A stretch of 64,000 nt of DNA. Origin: JAGWRA01 sp963711505 (GTDB lineage: Bacteria; Acidobacteriota; Vicinamibacteria; Vicinamibacterales; CAVVIG01). Made by a program: the position numbers and the translations under genes. Below are positions 49,737-58,209 of the stretch, piece by piece (position 1 is the stretch's first letter; every line of letters starts with the position of its first letter). The notes under the pieces were generated by a model that saw nothing but the letters and a program-made list of their open reading frames with translations, had not been told where the DNA came from and ran no database searches. The stretch lies in contig CAVQEJ010000001.1 in assembly GCA_963711505.1 (NCBI GenBank), forward strand, positions 310,001-374,000, given 5' to 3'.

Positions 49737-51038
49737 ATGCGACGAGCGCTGGCCCTGATCGCCTCCTCCGCGCTGCTGGCGGCTGCCTGCAGTGCCCCAC
49801 CCACCTCGCGGCCCGACAGCCGCACCGCGGACATCGCCCTGGCGTCGGATGTGACGGTCGTGAAGGCCAAGGTGCCGCGCAACGCGACGCTCTCCACGCT
49901 TCTGCGTGCGCAGGACCTGCCGGCGCCGACCGTGGCCGGCATCATCCAGAGCGCGCGGCAGGTGTTCGATCCGCGGGATCTCAAGCCGGATCACGATTAT
50001 CAGATCGCGCGGGCGCTGGACGGGCAGCTCCGGGACTTCGAGTACCAGATCGACAACGACCGCATCCTGCGCGTCGGGTATCACCCCGGTGACAGCGACA
50101 ACGCCGCCTTCAACGCCACGATCGTCTCGCTGCCGAAGCAGCAGGTGCGGGCGGTGGCTTCCGGCGCGATCGATGCCGACACGCCGTCGCTGTTCGAGGC
50201 GATCGATGCGACCGGCGAGTCGACCGGGCTGGCGATGGAGCTGGCCGACGTCTTCGGCGGCGTCATCGACTTCAACGTCGACCTGCAGCGGGGCGACACC
50301 TTCAAGGTGGCCTTCGAGAAGGACGTGCGCAACGGCAAGCTGCTCGACTACGGGCCGATCGAAGCGGCCGAGTTCGACAACGACGGCCGCCACCTGGTCG
50401 CCATCCGCTTCACGCCGAAGGGCGGCGCTCCGGGGTACTACGACGAGAACGGCCGGTCGCTGAAACGGTTCTTCCTGAAGTCGCCGCTGAAGTTCGAGCC
50501 GCACCCGCGGATCACGTCGCGGTTCTCGCGCCACCGGTACCACCCGATCCTGCACGTGTACCGGGCGCACCTCGGCGTCGACTATCACGCGCCGATGCGG
50601 TCGCCGGTCGTGGCCGTGGCCGCGGGCGTCGTCGTATCGGCCGGGTGGGACGGCGGCGGCGGGCGCATGGTGCGCCTGCGCCACAGCAACGGCTACGAGA
50701 CCTACTACCTGCACCTCTCGTCGATCACCCAGGGCCTGCACCGCGGCGTCCGCGTCAGCCAGGGCGAGGTGATCGGGCGCTCGGGCGAGTCAGGGCTCGC
50801 CACCGGCCCGCACCTGGACTTCCGGGTCCGGAAGAACGGCCGGTTCGAGAACCCGGTCGCGGTGTTCCGCAGCCTGCCGCCCGGCGACCCAATCAAGGCC
50901 TCCGACCGCCAGGCGTTCAACGCCGTCCGCGACCACGCGCTGCAGCAGCTGACCGGCACCTCCCCGAAGCCGGCCACGGCCGTGGCGACCGCGACGTCGG
51001 CGGGCGCGGCGGCCTCCGGGGCATCGGGGCAGCAGTAG
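49737..51038 (+). CDS. M23 (LytM/MepM-like) lipoprotein endopeptidase
   Basis: The 433-residue protein has a lipoprotein signal (MRRALALIASSALLAAACSA), an OapA/LysM-like N-terminal region (VPRNATLSTLLRAQDLPAPT), a middle domain (DFNVDLQRGDTFKVAFEKDV) and a C-terminal M23 domain with zinc ligands H and D in AHLGVDYHAPMRSPVVAVA and HLDFRV in GESGLATGPHLDFRVRKNG. This is the layout of MepM-type peptidoglycan DD-endopeptidases, here anchored in a membrane. An Ala/Thr-rich tail ends it. Intact. Confidence 0.92.
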   Translation: MRRALALIASSALLAAACSAPPTSRPDSRTADIALASDVTVVKAKVPRNATLSTLLRAQDLPAPTVAGIIQSARQVFDPRDLKPDHDYQIARALDGQLRDFEYQIDNDRILRVGYHPGDSDNAAFNATIVSLPKQQVRAVASGAIDADTPSLFEAIDATGESTGLAMELADVFGGVIDFNVDLQRGDTFKVAFEKDVRNGKLLDYGPIEAAEFDNDGRHLVAIRFTPKGGAPGYYDENGRSLKRFFLKSPLKFEPHPRITSRFSRHRYHPILHVYRAHLGVDYHAPMRSPVVAVAAGVVVSAGWDGGGGRMVRLRHSNGYETYYLHLSSITQGLHRGVRVSQGEVIGRSGESGLATGPHLDFRVRKNGRFENPVAVFRSLPPGDPIKASDRQAFNAVRDHALQQLTGTSPKPATAVATATSAGAAASGASGQQ

Positions 51039-51130
51039 ACCGGGCGCCACTTTCCCACACCGAACCGGCGGGGCCGGCCGGTCAGCCGGCCCCCGACGTC
51101 GCCCGCCGTGCACGAGCCGCGCGGCGAGAC

Positions 51131-51136
51131 TATAAT
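51131..51136 (+). promoter_or_regulatory. -10 box of the DUF1015-serA-serC group
   Basis: TATAAT at 51131-51136, 67 bases before the DUF1015 ATG; no convincing -35 was found. The TTTTTT run at 51145-51151 follows. Confidence 0.5.
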
Positions 51137-51202
51137 TGGGGCCGGTTTTTTCACGGTATTCCGGCCGTCGCGCGGCCGCACGTTCCCTGCATCCGGCACC
51201 CT

Positions 51203-52402
51203 ATGGCGAGTCTGCATCCCTTCCGGGCCCTGCGCCCGACCCCGGCCGCGGCCGCACGCGTGGCGGCCGTTCCCTACGACGTCGTGACCACGGACGAGGC
51301 GCGCGCGCTCGCCGCCGGCAACCCGCTCAGCTTCCTGCACGTGTCGCGGGCCGAGATCGATCTGCCGCCGTCGACCAATCCGCACGCCGACGCGGTGTAC
51401 GAGCGGGCGCGGCAGAACTTCGAGACACTGCGCGCCGAGGCGCCGCTGGTCGTCGAGACGGAGCCGACGGTGTACGCGTATCGGCTGCGCATGGGCGGCC
51501 ACGAGCAGACCGGCATCGCGGCCTGCTACAGCGTCGACGAGTACAACCACGACATCATCAGGAAGCACGAGCGGACGCGTCGCGACAAGGAAGACGATCG
51601 GACGCGCCACATCCTGACGCTGCGTGCCCAGACCGGTCCCGTGTTCCTGACCTACCGTGCGTCGGCCGACGTCGACGCCGTCACCCGGCGGATCACGGCG
51701 GGGACGCCGCTGTTCGACGTGATGGCGCCCGACGGCGTGCAGCACACGATCTGGGCCGCGGCGGCCGGCGACGTGCAGGCGCTGGTGGCGGCCTTCGGGC
51801 GGATTCCCGCGCTGTACATCGCCGACGGCCATCATCGTGCCGCCAGCGCCGCGCGCGCCCACCAGCAGCTCGGCGAAGCGGCGAGCGGCCGGTTCCTCGC
51901 CGTGTCCTTCCCGCACGATCAGATGCACGTGCTGCCGTACAACCGCCTCGTCCGCGATCTGGCGGGCCTGACGCCGGACGCGTTCCTCGCCGAAGTGCGG
52001 AAGCGCTTCACCGTGCAGGACGGGCCCGCCAGCCCGGTGCGCAAGGGCGAGGTGGCGATGTACGTCGGCGGCCGCTGGCAGACGCTGGTGCTCGAGGGGG
52101 CCGGCGGTGGCGATGCCATCGGGGCGCTCGATGTCAGCGTGCTGCAGGATCGCCTGCTCGATCCGGTGTTGAAGATCGCCGATCCGCGGACCGACAAGCG
52201 GATCGATTTCGTCGGCGGCATCCGCGGCACCGGCGAGCTGGAACGGGCCGTCACCGACGGCCGGGCGGCCGTCGCCTTCTCGCTGTATCCGGTCGGGGTC
52301 GGCGACCTGATGGCGATTGCCGACCAGGGCGGCATCATGCCGCCCAAGTCGACCTGGTTCGAGCCGAAGCTGCGGGACGGGCTGCTGATTCACCAGATCT
52401 GA
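51203..52402 (+). CDS. DUF1015 family protein (serine-biosynthesis neighbour)
   Basis: The 399-residue protein matches DUF1015: MASLHPFRALRPTPAAAARV, AAVPYDVVTTDEARALAAGN, SFLHVSRAEIDLPP, IIRKHERTRRDKEDDRTRHI, IPALYIADGHHRAASAARAH, FLAVSFPHDQMHVLPYNRLV and GGIMPPKSTWFEPKLRDGLL. DUF1015 genes are regularly found beside serA and serC, as here, and have been proposed to act in serine metabolism (serine kinase-like ADGHHR motif). ATG 51203 follows GGCACCCT. Intact. Confidence 0.9.
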   Translation: MASLHPFRALRPTPAAAARVAAVPYDVVTTDEARALAAGNPLSFLHVSRAEIDLPPSTNPHADAVYERARQNFETLRAEAPLVVETEPTVYAYRLRMGGHEQTGIAACYSVDEYNHDIIRKHERTRRDKEDDRTRHILTLRAQTGPVFLTYRASADVDAVTRRITAGTPLFDVMAPDGVQHTIWAAAAGDVQALVAAFGRIPALYIADGHHRAASAARAHQQLGEAASGRFLAVSFPHDQMHVLPYNRLVRDLAGLTPDAFLAEVRKRFTVQDGPASPVRKGEVAMYVGGRWQTLVLEGAGGGDAIGALDVSVLQDRLLDPVLKIADPRTDKRIDFVGGIRGTGELERAVTDGRAAVAFSLYPVGVGDLMAIADQGGIMPPKSTWFEPKLRDGLLIHQI

Positions 52403-52411
52403 GAGGCTGTC

Positions 52412-52538
52412 GTCTCCGGTCTGCGGTCTTCGGTCTCCGGTCCTGATGGACGGAAGACGGGGGACTGAACTGACGGGGCCGGCGCGAAGCGCCGGCTTCA
52501 TGCACTGGACCGAAGACGGTAGACCGAAGACCGGAGAC
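52412..52538. repeat. Heptamer-armed inverted element before serA
   Basis: Left arm GTCTCCG GTCTGCG GTCTTCG GTCTCCG (52412-52439), core with GAACTGACG and a GCCGGCGC-GAA-GCGCCGGC hairpin (52478-52496), right arm CGAAGAC GGTAGAC CGAAGAC CGGAGAC (52511-52538), the reverse complement type of the left units. It ends four bases before serA. Confidence 0.85.
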
Positions 52539-52542
52539 GTCA

Positions 52543-53751
52543 ATGAAAGTTCTTGTTGCCGACAAGTTCGAGCAGAGCGGAGTGGACGGCCTGCAGGCCG
52601 CCGGCTGCGAAGTGCTGGTGCAGCCGGAGCTGAAGGACGCGGCCCTCGAAGCGGCGCTGCGCGAGACGAAGGCCGACGTGCTGGTCGTCCGGTCGACGAA
52701 GGTCACCGAGGCGATGCTCGCGGCGGGCGCGCTCTCGCTGGTCGTCCGGGCGGGCGCCGGCTACAACACGATCGACGTGGCGGCGGCCTCGCGGCGCGGC
52801 ATCTACGTCTCCAACTGCCCCGGCAAGAACGCCGTGGCCGTGGCCGAGCTGACGCTCGGCCTCATCCTCTCGCTCGATCGCCGCATTCCCGACAACGTCG
52901 CCGAGCTGCGCGCCGGCACGTGGAACAAGAAGGAGTTCGCGAAGGCGCGCGGCCTGCACGGCCGGACGCTCGGCCTGCTCGGCTACGGCAACATCGGCCG
53001 GGAGGTGGCGAAGCGGGCGCACGCCTTCGGCATGCCGATCGTCGTCTGGAGCCGGCGGTTCGCCGCGGGCGCCGAGCGGCCCGGCGATGTGCCGATGACC
53101 GTCGTGTCGACGCCGGCCGACGTGGCGGCGCAGGCCGACGTGCTGAGCGTGCACCTGGCGCTGACGCCGGAGACGCGCGGGCTGGTGAACGCCGAGGTGC
53201 TGCGGCACCTGGCGCCCGGGTCGTACTTCGTCAACACGGCGCGCGGCGAGGTGGTCGACTACAAGGCGCTCGAGGCGGTCGTGCGCGAGAAGGGGATCCG
53301 GGTCGGGCTCGACGTGTACGCCGCCGAGCCGTCCGGGGCGACCGGCGCGTTCGCCGATCCGCTGATCGGCCTGCCGAACGTGTACGGCACGCATCACATC
53401 GGCGCCTCGACCGATCAGGCGCAGGAGGCGATCGCGGCGGAGACCGTCCGCATCATCCGGTCGTACCTCGAGACCGGCAAGGTGCCGAACGTCGTCAATC
53501 TCTGTTCGAAGACGCCGGCCGCGCACATGCTGGTCGTGCGGCATCGCGACCGGCCGGGCGTGCTGGCCCACGTCTTCGAGCACCTGCGCTCGGGCGACAT
53601 CAACGTGCAGGAGACGGAGAACATCATCTTCGAGGGCGCCGAAGCCGCAGTCGCCCGCATCAATCTCGACGCGGCCCCCTCCGAGACCCTGCTGCAGACG
53701 ATCCAGACGGGCAGCCCCGACATTCTCGACCTGCACCTCGTGACGATTTGA
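52543..53751 (+). CDS. serA: D-3-phosphoglycerate dehydrogenase
   Basis: The 402-residue protein is a 2-hydroxyacid dehydrogenase with VRAGAGYNTIDVAAASRRGI, LLGYGNIGREVAKRAHAFGM (Rossmann GxGxxG), VNTARGEVVDYKALEAVV (catalytic Arg), EPSGATGAFADPLIGLPNVY and HHIGASTDQAQE (catalytic His), and a C-terminal ACT domain (MLVVRHRDRPGVLAHVFEHL). It catalyses the first step of serine biosynthesis from 3-phosphoglycerate, with NAD+. serC follows 74 bases downstream. Intact. Confidence 0.95.
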   Translation: MKVLVADKFEQSGVDGLQAAGCEVLVQPELKDAALEAALRETKADVLVVRSTKVTEAMLAAGALSLVVRAGAGYNTIDVAAASRRGIYVSNCPGKNAVAVAELTLGLILSLDRRIPDNVAELRAGTWNKKEFAKARGLHGRTLGLLGYGNIGREVAKRAHAFGMPIVVWSRRFAAGAERPGDVPMTVVSTPADVAAQADVLSVHLALTPETRGLVNAEVLRHLAPGSYFVNTARGEVVDYKALEAVVREKGIRVGLDVYAAEPSGATGAFADPLIGLPNVYGTHHIGASTDQAQEAIAAETVRIIRSYLETGKVPNVVNLCSKTPAAHMLVVRHRDRPGVLAHVFEHLRSGDINVQETENIIFEGAEAAVARINLDAAPSETLLQTIQTGSPDILDLHLVTI

Positions 53752-53825
53752 ATGGAGTGCAGCGAGCGGCGCCTGCGGCCACACCCAGCCGAGGACGAGG
53801 AGGTCCGAGGCGAGAGGACGGAACC

Positions 53826-54917
53826 ATGACGACAGCCACCCGTATCTACAACTTCTCGGCGGGGCCCGCGACCCTGCCGCTGCCGGTGCTCGAAGAGGTG
53901 CAGCGCGACCTGTTGACGCTGCCGGGCGTCGGCATGTCGGTGCTCGAGATCAGCCACCGCTCGAAGCCGTTCGATGCCATCCTGGCGTCGGCCGAAGCCG
54001 ACATCCGTCGGCTGGCCGGCGTGCCGGACAACTACAAGGTCCTGTTCCTGCAGGGCGGCGCCAGCCTGCAGTTCTCGATGGTGCCGATGAACCTGCTGAC
54101 GGCGGGAACGACGGCCGACTACATCATGACGGGGGTCTGGTCGCAGAAGGCACTCGGGGAGGCGAAGCGGGTCGGCGCCACCAGCGTGGCGGCGACGACC
54201 GAAGGCGATCGGTTCACGCGGGTCCCCGCGCAGGGTGATCTGAAGCTGACGCCGGGCGCCGCCTACGTGCACATGACGTCGAACAACACCATCTTCGGCA
54301 CCGAGTGGTCGGCGCTGCCGGACGTGGGTGACGCGCCGCTGGTCAGCGACGCCTCGTCGGACATCTTCAGCGGCCCGATCGACGTCGCGAAGCACGGGCT
54401 GATCTACGCCGGCGCGCAGAAGAACCTGGGGCCGTCGGGCGTGACCCTCGTCATCATCCGCGAGGACCTGCTGGCGCGGTCGGCGTCGACGCTGCCGTCG
54501 ATGCTGAGCTACGCCGTGCAGGCCGAGGGCGGGTCGCGGTACAACACGCCGCCGACCTTCGGCATCTACATGCTCGGGCTCGTCATCAAGTGGATCCTCG
54601 CGCAGGGCGGGCTGGCGGAGATGGCGAAGCTGAACGCGCGGAAGGCCGGCAAGCTGTACGCCGCGATCGATGGCGGTGGCTTCTACCGGGGCACGGCGCA
54701 GAAGGCGAGCCGCTCGCGGATGAACGTGACGTTCCGACTGCCGTCCGAGGAGCTCGAGAAGACGTTCATCCAGGAGGCGACGGCGGCCGGCTTCGACGGC
54801 CTGAAGGGGCACCGGTCGGTCGGCGGCATCCGGGCGTCGATCTACAACGCCTTCCCGGAAGCCGGGATCGACGGCCTCGTGTCGTTCATGCAGGAGTTCG
54901 AGCGGAAGAAGGGCTGA
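53826..54917 (+). CDS. serC: Phosphoserine aminotransferase
   Basis: The 363-residue protein has YNFSAGPATLPLPVLEEVQR, GMSVLEISHRSKPFDAILAS, VLFLQGGASLQFSMVPMNLL, MTSNNTIFGTEWS, VSDASSDIFSGPIDVAKHGL and the PLP lysine in YAGAQKNLGPSGVTLVIIRE, ending GHRSVGGIRASIYNAFPEAG. It converts 3-phosphohydroxypyruvate to phosphoserine, the step after SerA. ATG 53826. Intact. Confidence 0.96.
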   Translation: MTTATRIYNFSAGPATLPLPVLEEVQRDLLTLPGVGMSVLEISHRSKPFDAILASAEADIRRLAGVPDNYKVLFLQGGASLQFSMVPMNLLTAGTTADYIMTGVWSQKALGEAKRVGATSVAATTEGDRFTRVPAQGDLKLTPGAAYVHMTSNNTIFGTEWSALPDVGDAPLVSDASSDIFSGPIDVAKHGLIYAGAQKNLGPSGVTLVIIREDLLARSASTLPSMLSYAVQAEGGSRYNTPPTFGIYMLGLVIKWILAQGGLAEMAKLNARKAGKLYAAIDGGGFYRGTAQKASRSRMNVTFRLPSEELEKTFIQEATAAGFDGLKGHRSVGGIRASIYNAFPEAGIDGLVSFMQEFERKKG

Positions 54918-55118
54918 TTTCGTTCCATTCTGTGGAATAGGGAATCGCGCAACTGCTTGAATTGCAGTAGGATCCAGCTCCGCTGGCCGTCTGTGACGGC
55001 GTTTTGTGCTGGTCGTGCGGCTTACGGCCGTGGTAAGGTTGTGTGTTTGCCACTGCCGGTGTCTGGCCGGATCTCGGCACTTCTGACCTCAATCGGGTGA
55101 TTTTTCGGGGGGACTAAT

Positions 55119-55859
55119 TTGCTGGTGTCGCTGGTCCTGACGCTCGTGGCTGCGGCCGTGCTCGTTCAGATTGCGGTCTTCAGTACGACCATTTATCTGC
55201 ATCGCTGCGCCACACACCGGGCACTCGTGCTGCATCCGGTGGCTGCCTTCGGCTTCCGCTCCGCACTCTGGCTGACCACGGGACTGTCCACCAAGGAGTG
55301 GGTGGCCGTGCACCGGAAGCACCACGCCTTCACTGATCAGGAAGGCGATCCCCACAGCCCGTATCTCGAGGGCTTCTGGCCCGTTCAGCTGGGGAACGTC
55401 TTCTACTACATGCGCGAGGCGAAGAATCCCGAGATCGTCCAGAAGTACGCGAAGGACATCAAGGACGACGTCTTCGACAAGCTGTTCTTCAACCACGGCC
55501 TGGTCGGCCTGGCGGTCGGCATCACCGCGATCTGCTTCATGCTGGGCATCTGGTGGGGCCTGCTGGCGGCGGCCATTCATGCCCTGGTCTACGTCTTCGT
55601 GCTGTCCTCGTCGATCAACGGCCTGTGCCACCACGTCGGCTACAAGAACTTCGACAACACCGCCACGAACCTCCGGTTCCTGGCGCTGCTGACCGGCGGC
55701 GAAGGTCTGCACAACAACCACCACGGCTTCCCGCGCAGCCCGAAGTTCAGCTTCCGCAAGGCGGAGTTCGATCCCGCCTGGCCGATCATCAAGGTGCTGA
55801 CGCTGCTGAAGCTGGCGCGCCCCTACAAGACGATTGAACAGGCACAGGTGGGCGCGTAA
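55119..55859 (+). CDS. Membrane fatty-acid (acyl-CoA/acyl-lipid) desaturase
   Basis: The 246-residue membrane protein has the three histidine boxes of delta-9-type desaturases: HRCATH, HRKHHAFTDQEGDPHSPYLE and GEGLHNNHHGFPRSPKFSFR, with hydrophobic helices before and between them (LTLVAAAVLVQIAVFSTTIY, LVGLAVGITAICFMLGIWWG). It introduces a double bond in acyl chains using a di-iron centre. I accept the TTG start at 55119 because GGGGGGA lies six bases upstream. Intrinsic terminator follows at 55886. Confidence 0.9.
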   Translation: MLVSLVLTLVAAAVLVQIAVFSTTIYLHRCATHRALVLHPVAAFGFRSALWLTTGLSTKEWVAVHRKHHAFTDQEGDPHSPYLEGFWPVQLGNVFYYMREAKNPEIVQKYAKDIKDDVFDKLFFNHGLVGLAVGITAICFMLGIWWGLLAAAIHALVYVFVLSSSINGLCHHVGYKNFDNTATNLRFLALLTGGEGLHNNHHGFPRSPKFSFRKAEFDPAWPIIKVLTLLKLARPYKTIEQAQVGA

Positions 55860-55885
55860 GCGCGCACCGCCGTTCCTTCGGAACA

Positions 55886-55926
55886 CGAAAGGCCGGGTCC
55901 GCTGCCGCGGATCCGGCCTTTTCTGT
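55886..55926 (+). terminator. Rho-independent terminator of the desaturase gene
   Basis: AAAGGCCGGGTCCGC pairs with GCGGATCCGGCCTTTT around TGCC, followed by TTTTCTGTTT. A strong stem plus U-run 27 bases after the stop. Confidence 0.85.
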
Positions 55927-56011
55927 TTCCGGGGCCCTTCACGGGAGACCAGGAGGCCCCTCACGGAATTCACGGGAGGGGCCGGAGGTCAGGAGGCTGC
56001 GTCGAAGAGAA

Positions 56012-57284
56012 TCAGGACTGCGGTTCGCCCGCCGGGCGGCGGGGACGACGACGCCTGCGGCGGCGGCGGCGAGGGCGGCCTTCGTCGGCCTGGGGCTCTG
56101 CGGCGGTCCCTTCCTGCAGGCCGCGCCAGAAGCCGAGCGCGTCAGGGGCCTGTTCGTGGATGTCGATCCACGTCAGCGCGTCCTGGAACGCGCTCCGATT
56201 CATCATCGCGCGATGGGCACGCGGCGATCCGCCCGGCTCGAGCAGCCGCGGCACCAGCATCAGGATGTGATTCAGCCGCTCGACGTCGCGGCGGGCGAGC
56301 GGCAGCAGGCCGAGTGACAGGGCTCCCGGCTTCCCCGGAGCGATCGTCGGCAGCCGCGTGCCGTGCGGCGTGAAGCCGAGCGGCACGAGCAGGCTGCCCA
56401 GCAGGATCGCATTCGTGAGCGTCTCGGGCGTCTCGTCGAACTTCCGTCGGTACGCGTCGACCCGCGCCAGCGACTCCCAGAGCGTCGGCGTCGCGCCGCG
56501 GTGCAGCTCGGCGGAAATCGGCTCGAGCAGCCGTGCCGCCGCCAGACCGCGGAACGCCCGCTCGGACGATCCCGCCCGCAGGATCTTGCAGGTACTCCTC
56601 GATGAGCCGCGCCGGCGCGCTGAGGGCGATCTGGTGCTGCTGACGCGCGATGGCTTCGAGAATCGGCAGATCGATCTGGAAGTCGAGCCGTGCCGCGAGC
56701 GCGATGGCGCGCATCATCCGGACGGGATCTTCCGTGAAGCGCTCGTCCGGATCGCCGATGCAGCGCACCAGCCCCGCCCGCAGGTCCTCCAGCCCGCCGA
56801 CATAGTCGATGATGGAGAACGTCGCGATGTCGTAGAACAGCGCGTTGACCGTGAAGTCGCGCCGGAAGGCGTCCTCTTCGGGCGTGCCGAACGTGTTGTC
56901 GTGGTGGATCGGCCCGTTGGCCTCTGCCGGTGCGCCGTCCGGCGGCGGCTCCGCGCCTTCCTGGACGTCACCCGGCCTGGCCAGCCGCCGGAACGTCGCC
57001 ACCTCGATCGTCTTCGTCCCGAACTTGACGTGCGCGAGCCGGAAGCGTCGGCCGATGATCCAGCAGTTCCGGAACAGCCGCTTCACCTGATAGGGATGAG
57101 CCGACGTGCCGATGTCGAAGTCCTTCGGCCGCCGATCCAGCAGCAGATCCCGCACGCTGCCGCCAACCAGGTACACCACGTATTCGTGCTGCCGCAGCCG
57201 GTACAGGACCTTCAGTGCGTCAGGATCGATCTGTCGGCGGGAGAGCGAATGCTCGGCGCGGGGGATGATCGTCGGCTCGGCCAT
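56012..57284 (-). CDS. pcnB: Poly(A) polymerase / tRNA nucleotidyltransferase-type enzyme PcnB, one frameshift
   Basis: From ATG 57284 the protein reads RAEHSLSRRQIDPDALKVLY, RLRQHEYVVYLVGGSVRDLL, RRPKDFDIGTSAHPYQVKRL and RRDFTVNALFYDIATFSIID, with GGSVRD and DFDIGT as the class II nucleotidyltransferase site, then CIGDPDERFTEDPVRMMRAI. Near 56590 one inserted C breaks the frame; removing it gives ILRAGSSERAFRGLAAARLL through GLEEGT-type helices to a poly-Arg tail (RPRRRRRRRRRPRRPAGEPQS) at 56012. The Arg-rich tail is typical of E. coli PcnB. About 423 residues. It adds 3' A-tails that promote RNA decay. Confidence 0.9.
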
Positions 57285-57292
57285 CGCCGCAA

Positions 57293-57320
57293 ATTGTAGC
57301 ACATGGTCGGCAGGCCACAA
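57293..57320 (-). promoter_or_regulatory. Promoter of pcnB
   Basis: Minus strand TTGTGG (57320-57315), 16-base spacer, TACAAT (57298-57293), nine bases before ATG 57284. Confidence 0.55.
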
Positions 57321-57349
57321 TTGACAAAATCATTGATATCAGTAGTTTA
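57321..57349 (+). promoter_or_regulatory. Promoter of the secreted protein gene at 57385
   Basis: TTGACA (57321-57326), 17 bases, AGTTTA (57344-57349). It adjoins the pcnB promoter back to back in an AT-rich island. Confidence 0.6.
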
Positions 57350-57384
57350 GAGACTTCTTCAGGCCCTGTGCTACCATCCCTTCC

Positions 57385-58209
57385 ATGTCCCGTCTCGCTT
57401 CGGGCATCTGCCTGACCTTGCTCGCCCTCGCCGTGGCCCGGCCGGCCGCCGCCGATGCCCGCGCCGACCTGGCCCTCGCGCTCACGTCGTACGACGCCGG
57501 GCAGTACGCCGCGGCGATTTCAGCCGCCACGGCCATCCCCGCCACCGATCCGGACGCCGACGCCGCGCAGCTCGTCGTCGGCCGGGCGCAGCTCGAGCAG
57601 TTCCGCCAGACGGGGGATCCCGCCGATCTGTCAGCCGCCCGCACCGCCTTTCAGGCACTGCACCCGGCGAAGCTCGGGCCGCACGATCGGCTGCAGCTGC
57701 TGGTCGGGCTCGGCGAGTCGCTCTACCTGGAGGGCATGTTCGGACCGGCGAGCGAGCTGTTCGGCGCGGCGCTGCAGAACCCCGGACCGTTCGCGCCGGG
57801 CGAGCACGACCGCCTCCTCGACTGGTGGGCGACGGCGGTCGATCGCGAGGCGCAGCAGAAGGCCGCAGGGCGGCGGGAGCCGCTGTACCGCCGGCTGGCC
57901 GATCGCATGCGCGACGTGCGGCGCGAGGACCCGGCCTCGGGCGTGGCCGCCTACTGGACCGTGGCTGCCGATCGTTCGGCGGGCGATCTGGATGCGGCGT
58001 GGAACGCGGCAGTGGCGTACTGGGTGCGGGCGCCGCTGATGGGCGCCCGGGCGGCGACGCTGCGCGCCGATCTCGACCGGCTGATGCTCGAGGGGATCAT
58101 TCCCGAACGGGCCAGGCAGCTCGCCACGAGTCCGAGCGACGAGGCCGACGTCGCCGCCGACCTGCGCGCGGAATGGGAAGTGGTGAAGAAGCAGTGGGGT
58201 GGGGGCTAG
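57385..58209 (+). CDS. Secreted helical-repeat (TPR-like) hypothetical protein
   Basis: The 274-residue protein has a signal peptide (MSRLASGICLTLLALAVARP, cleavage near ADA) and a series of amphipathic helices such as LALALTSYDAGQYAAAISAA, AQLVVGRAQLEQFRQT, LLVGLGESLYLEGMFGPASE and RREPLYRRLADRMRDVRRED, which read like TPR-type repeats. I do not recognise a named family. It is convergent with polA. Intact. Confidence 0.7.
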   Translation: MSRLASGICLTLLALAVARPAAADARADLALALTSYDAGQYAAAISAATAIPATDPDADAAQLVVGRAQLEQFRQTGDPADLSAARTAFQALHPAKLGPHDRLQLLVGLGESLYLEGMFGPASELFGAALQNPGPFAPGEHDRLLDWWATAVDREAQQKAAGRREPLYRRLADRMRDVRREDPASGVAAYWTVAADRSAGDLDAAWNAAVAYWVRAPLMGARAATLRADLDRLMLEGIIPERARQLATSPSDEADVAADLRAEWEVVKKQWGGG

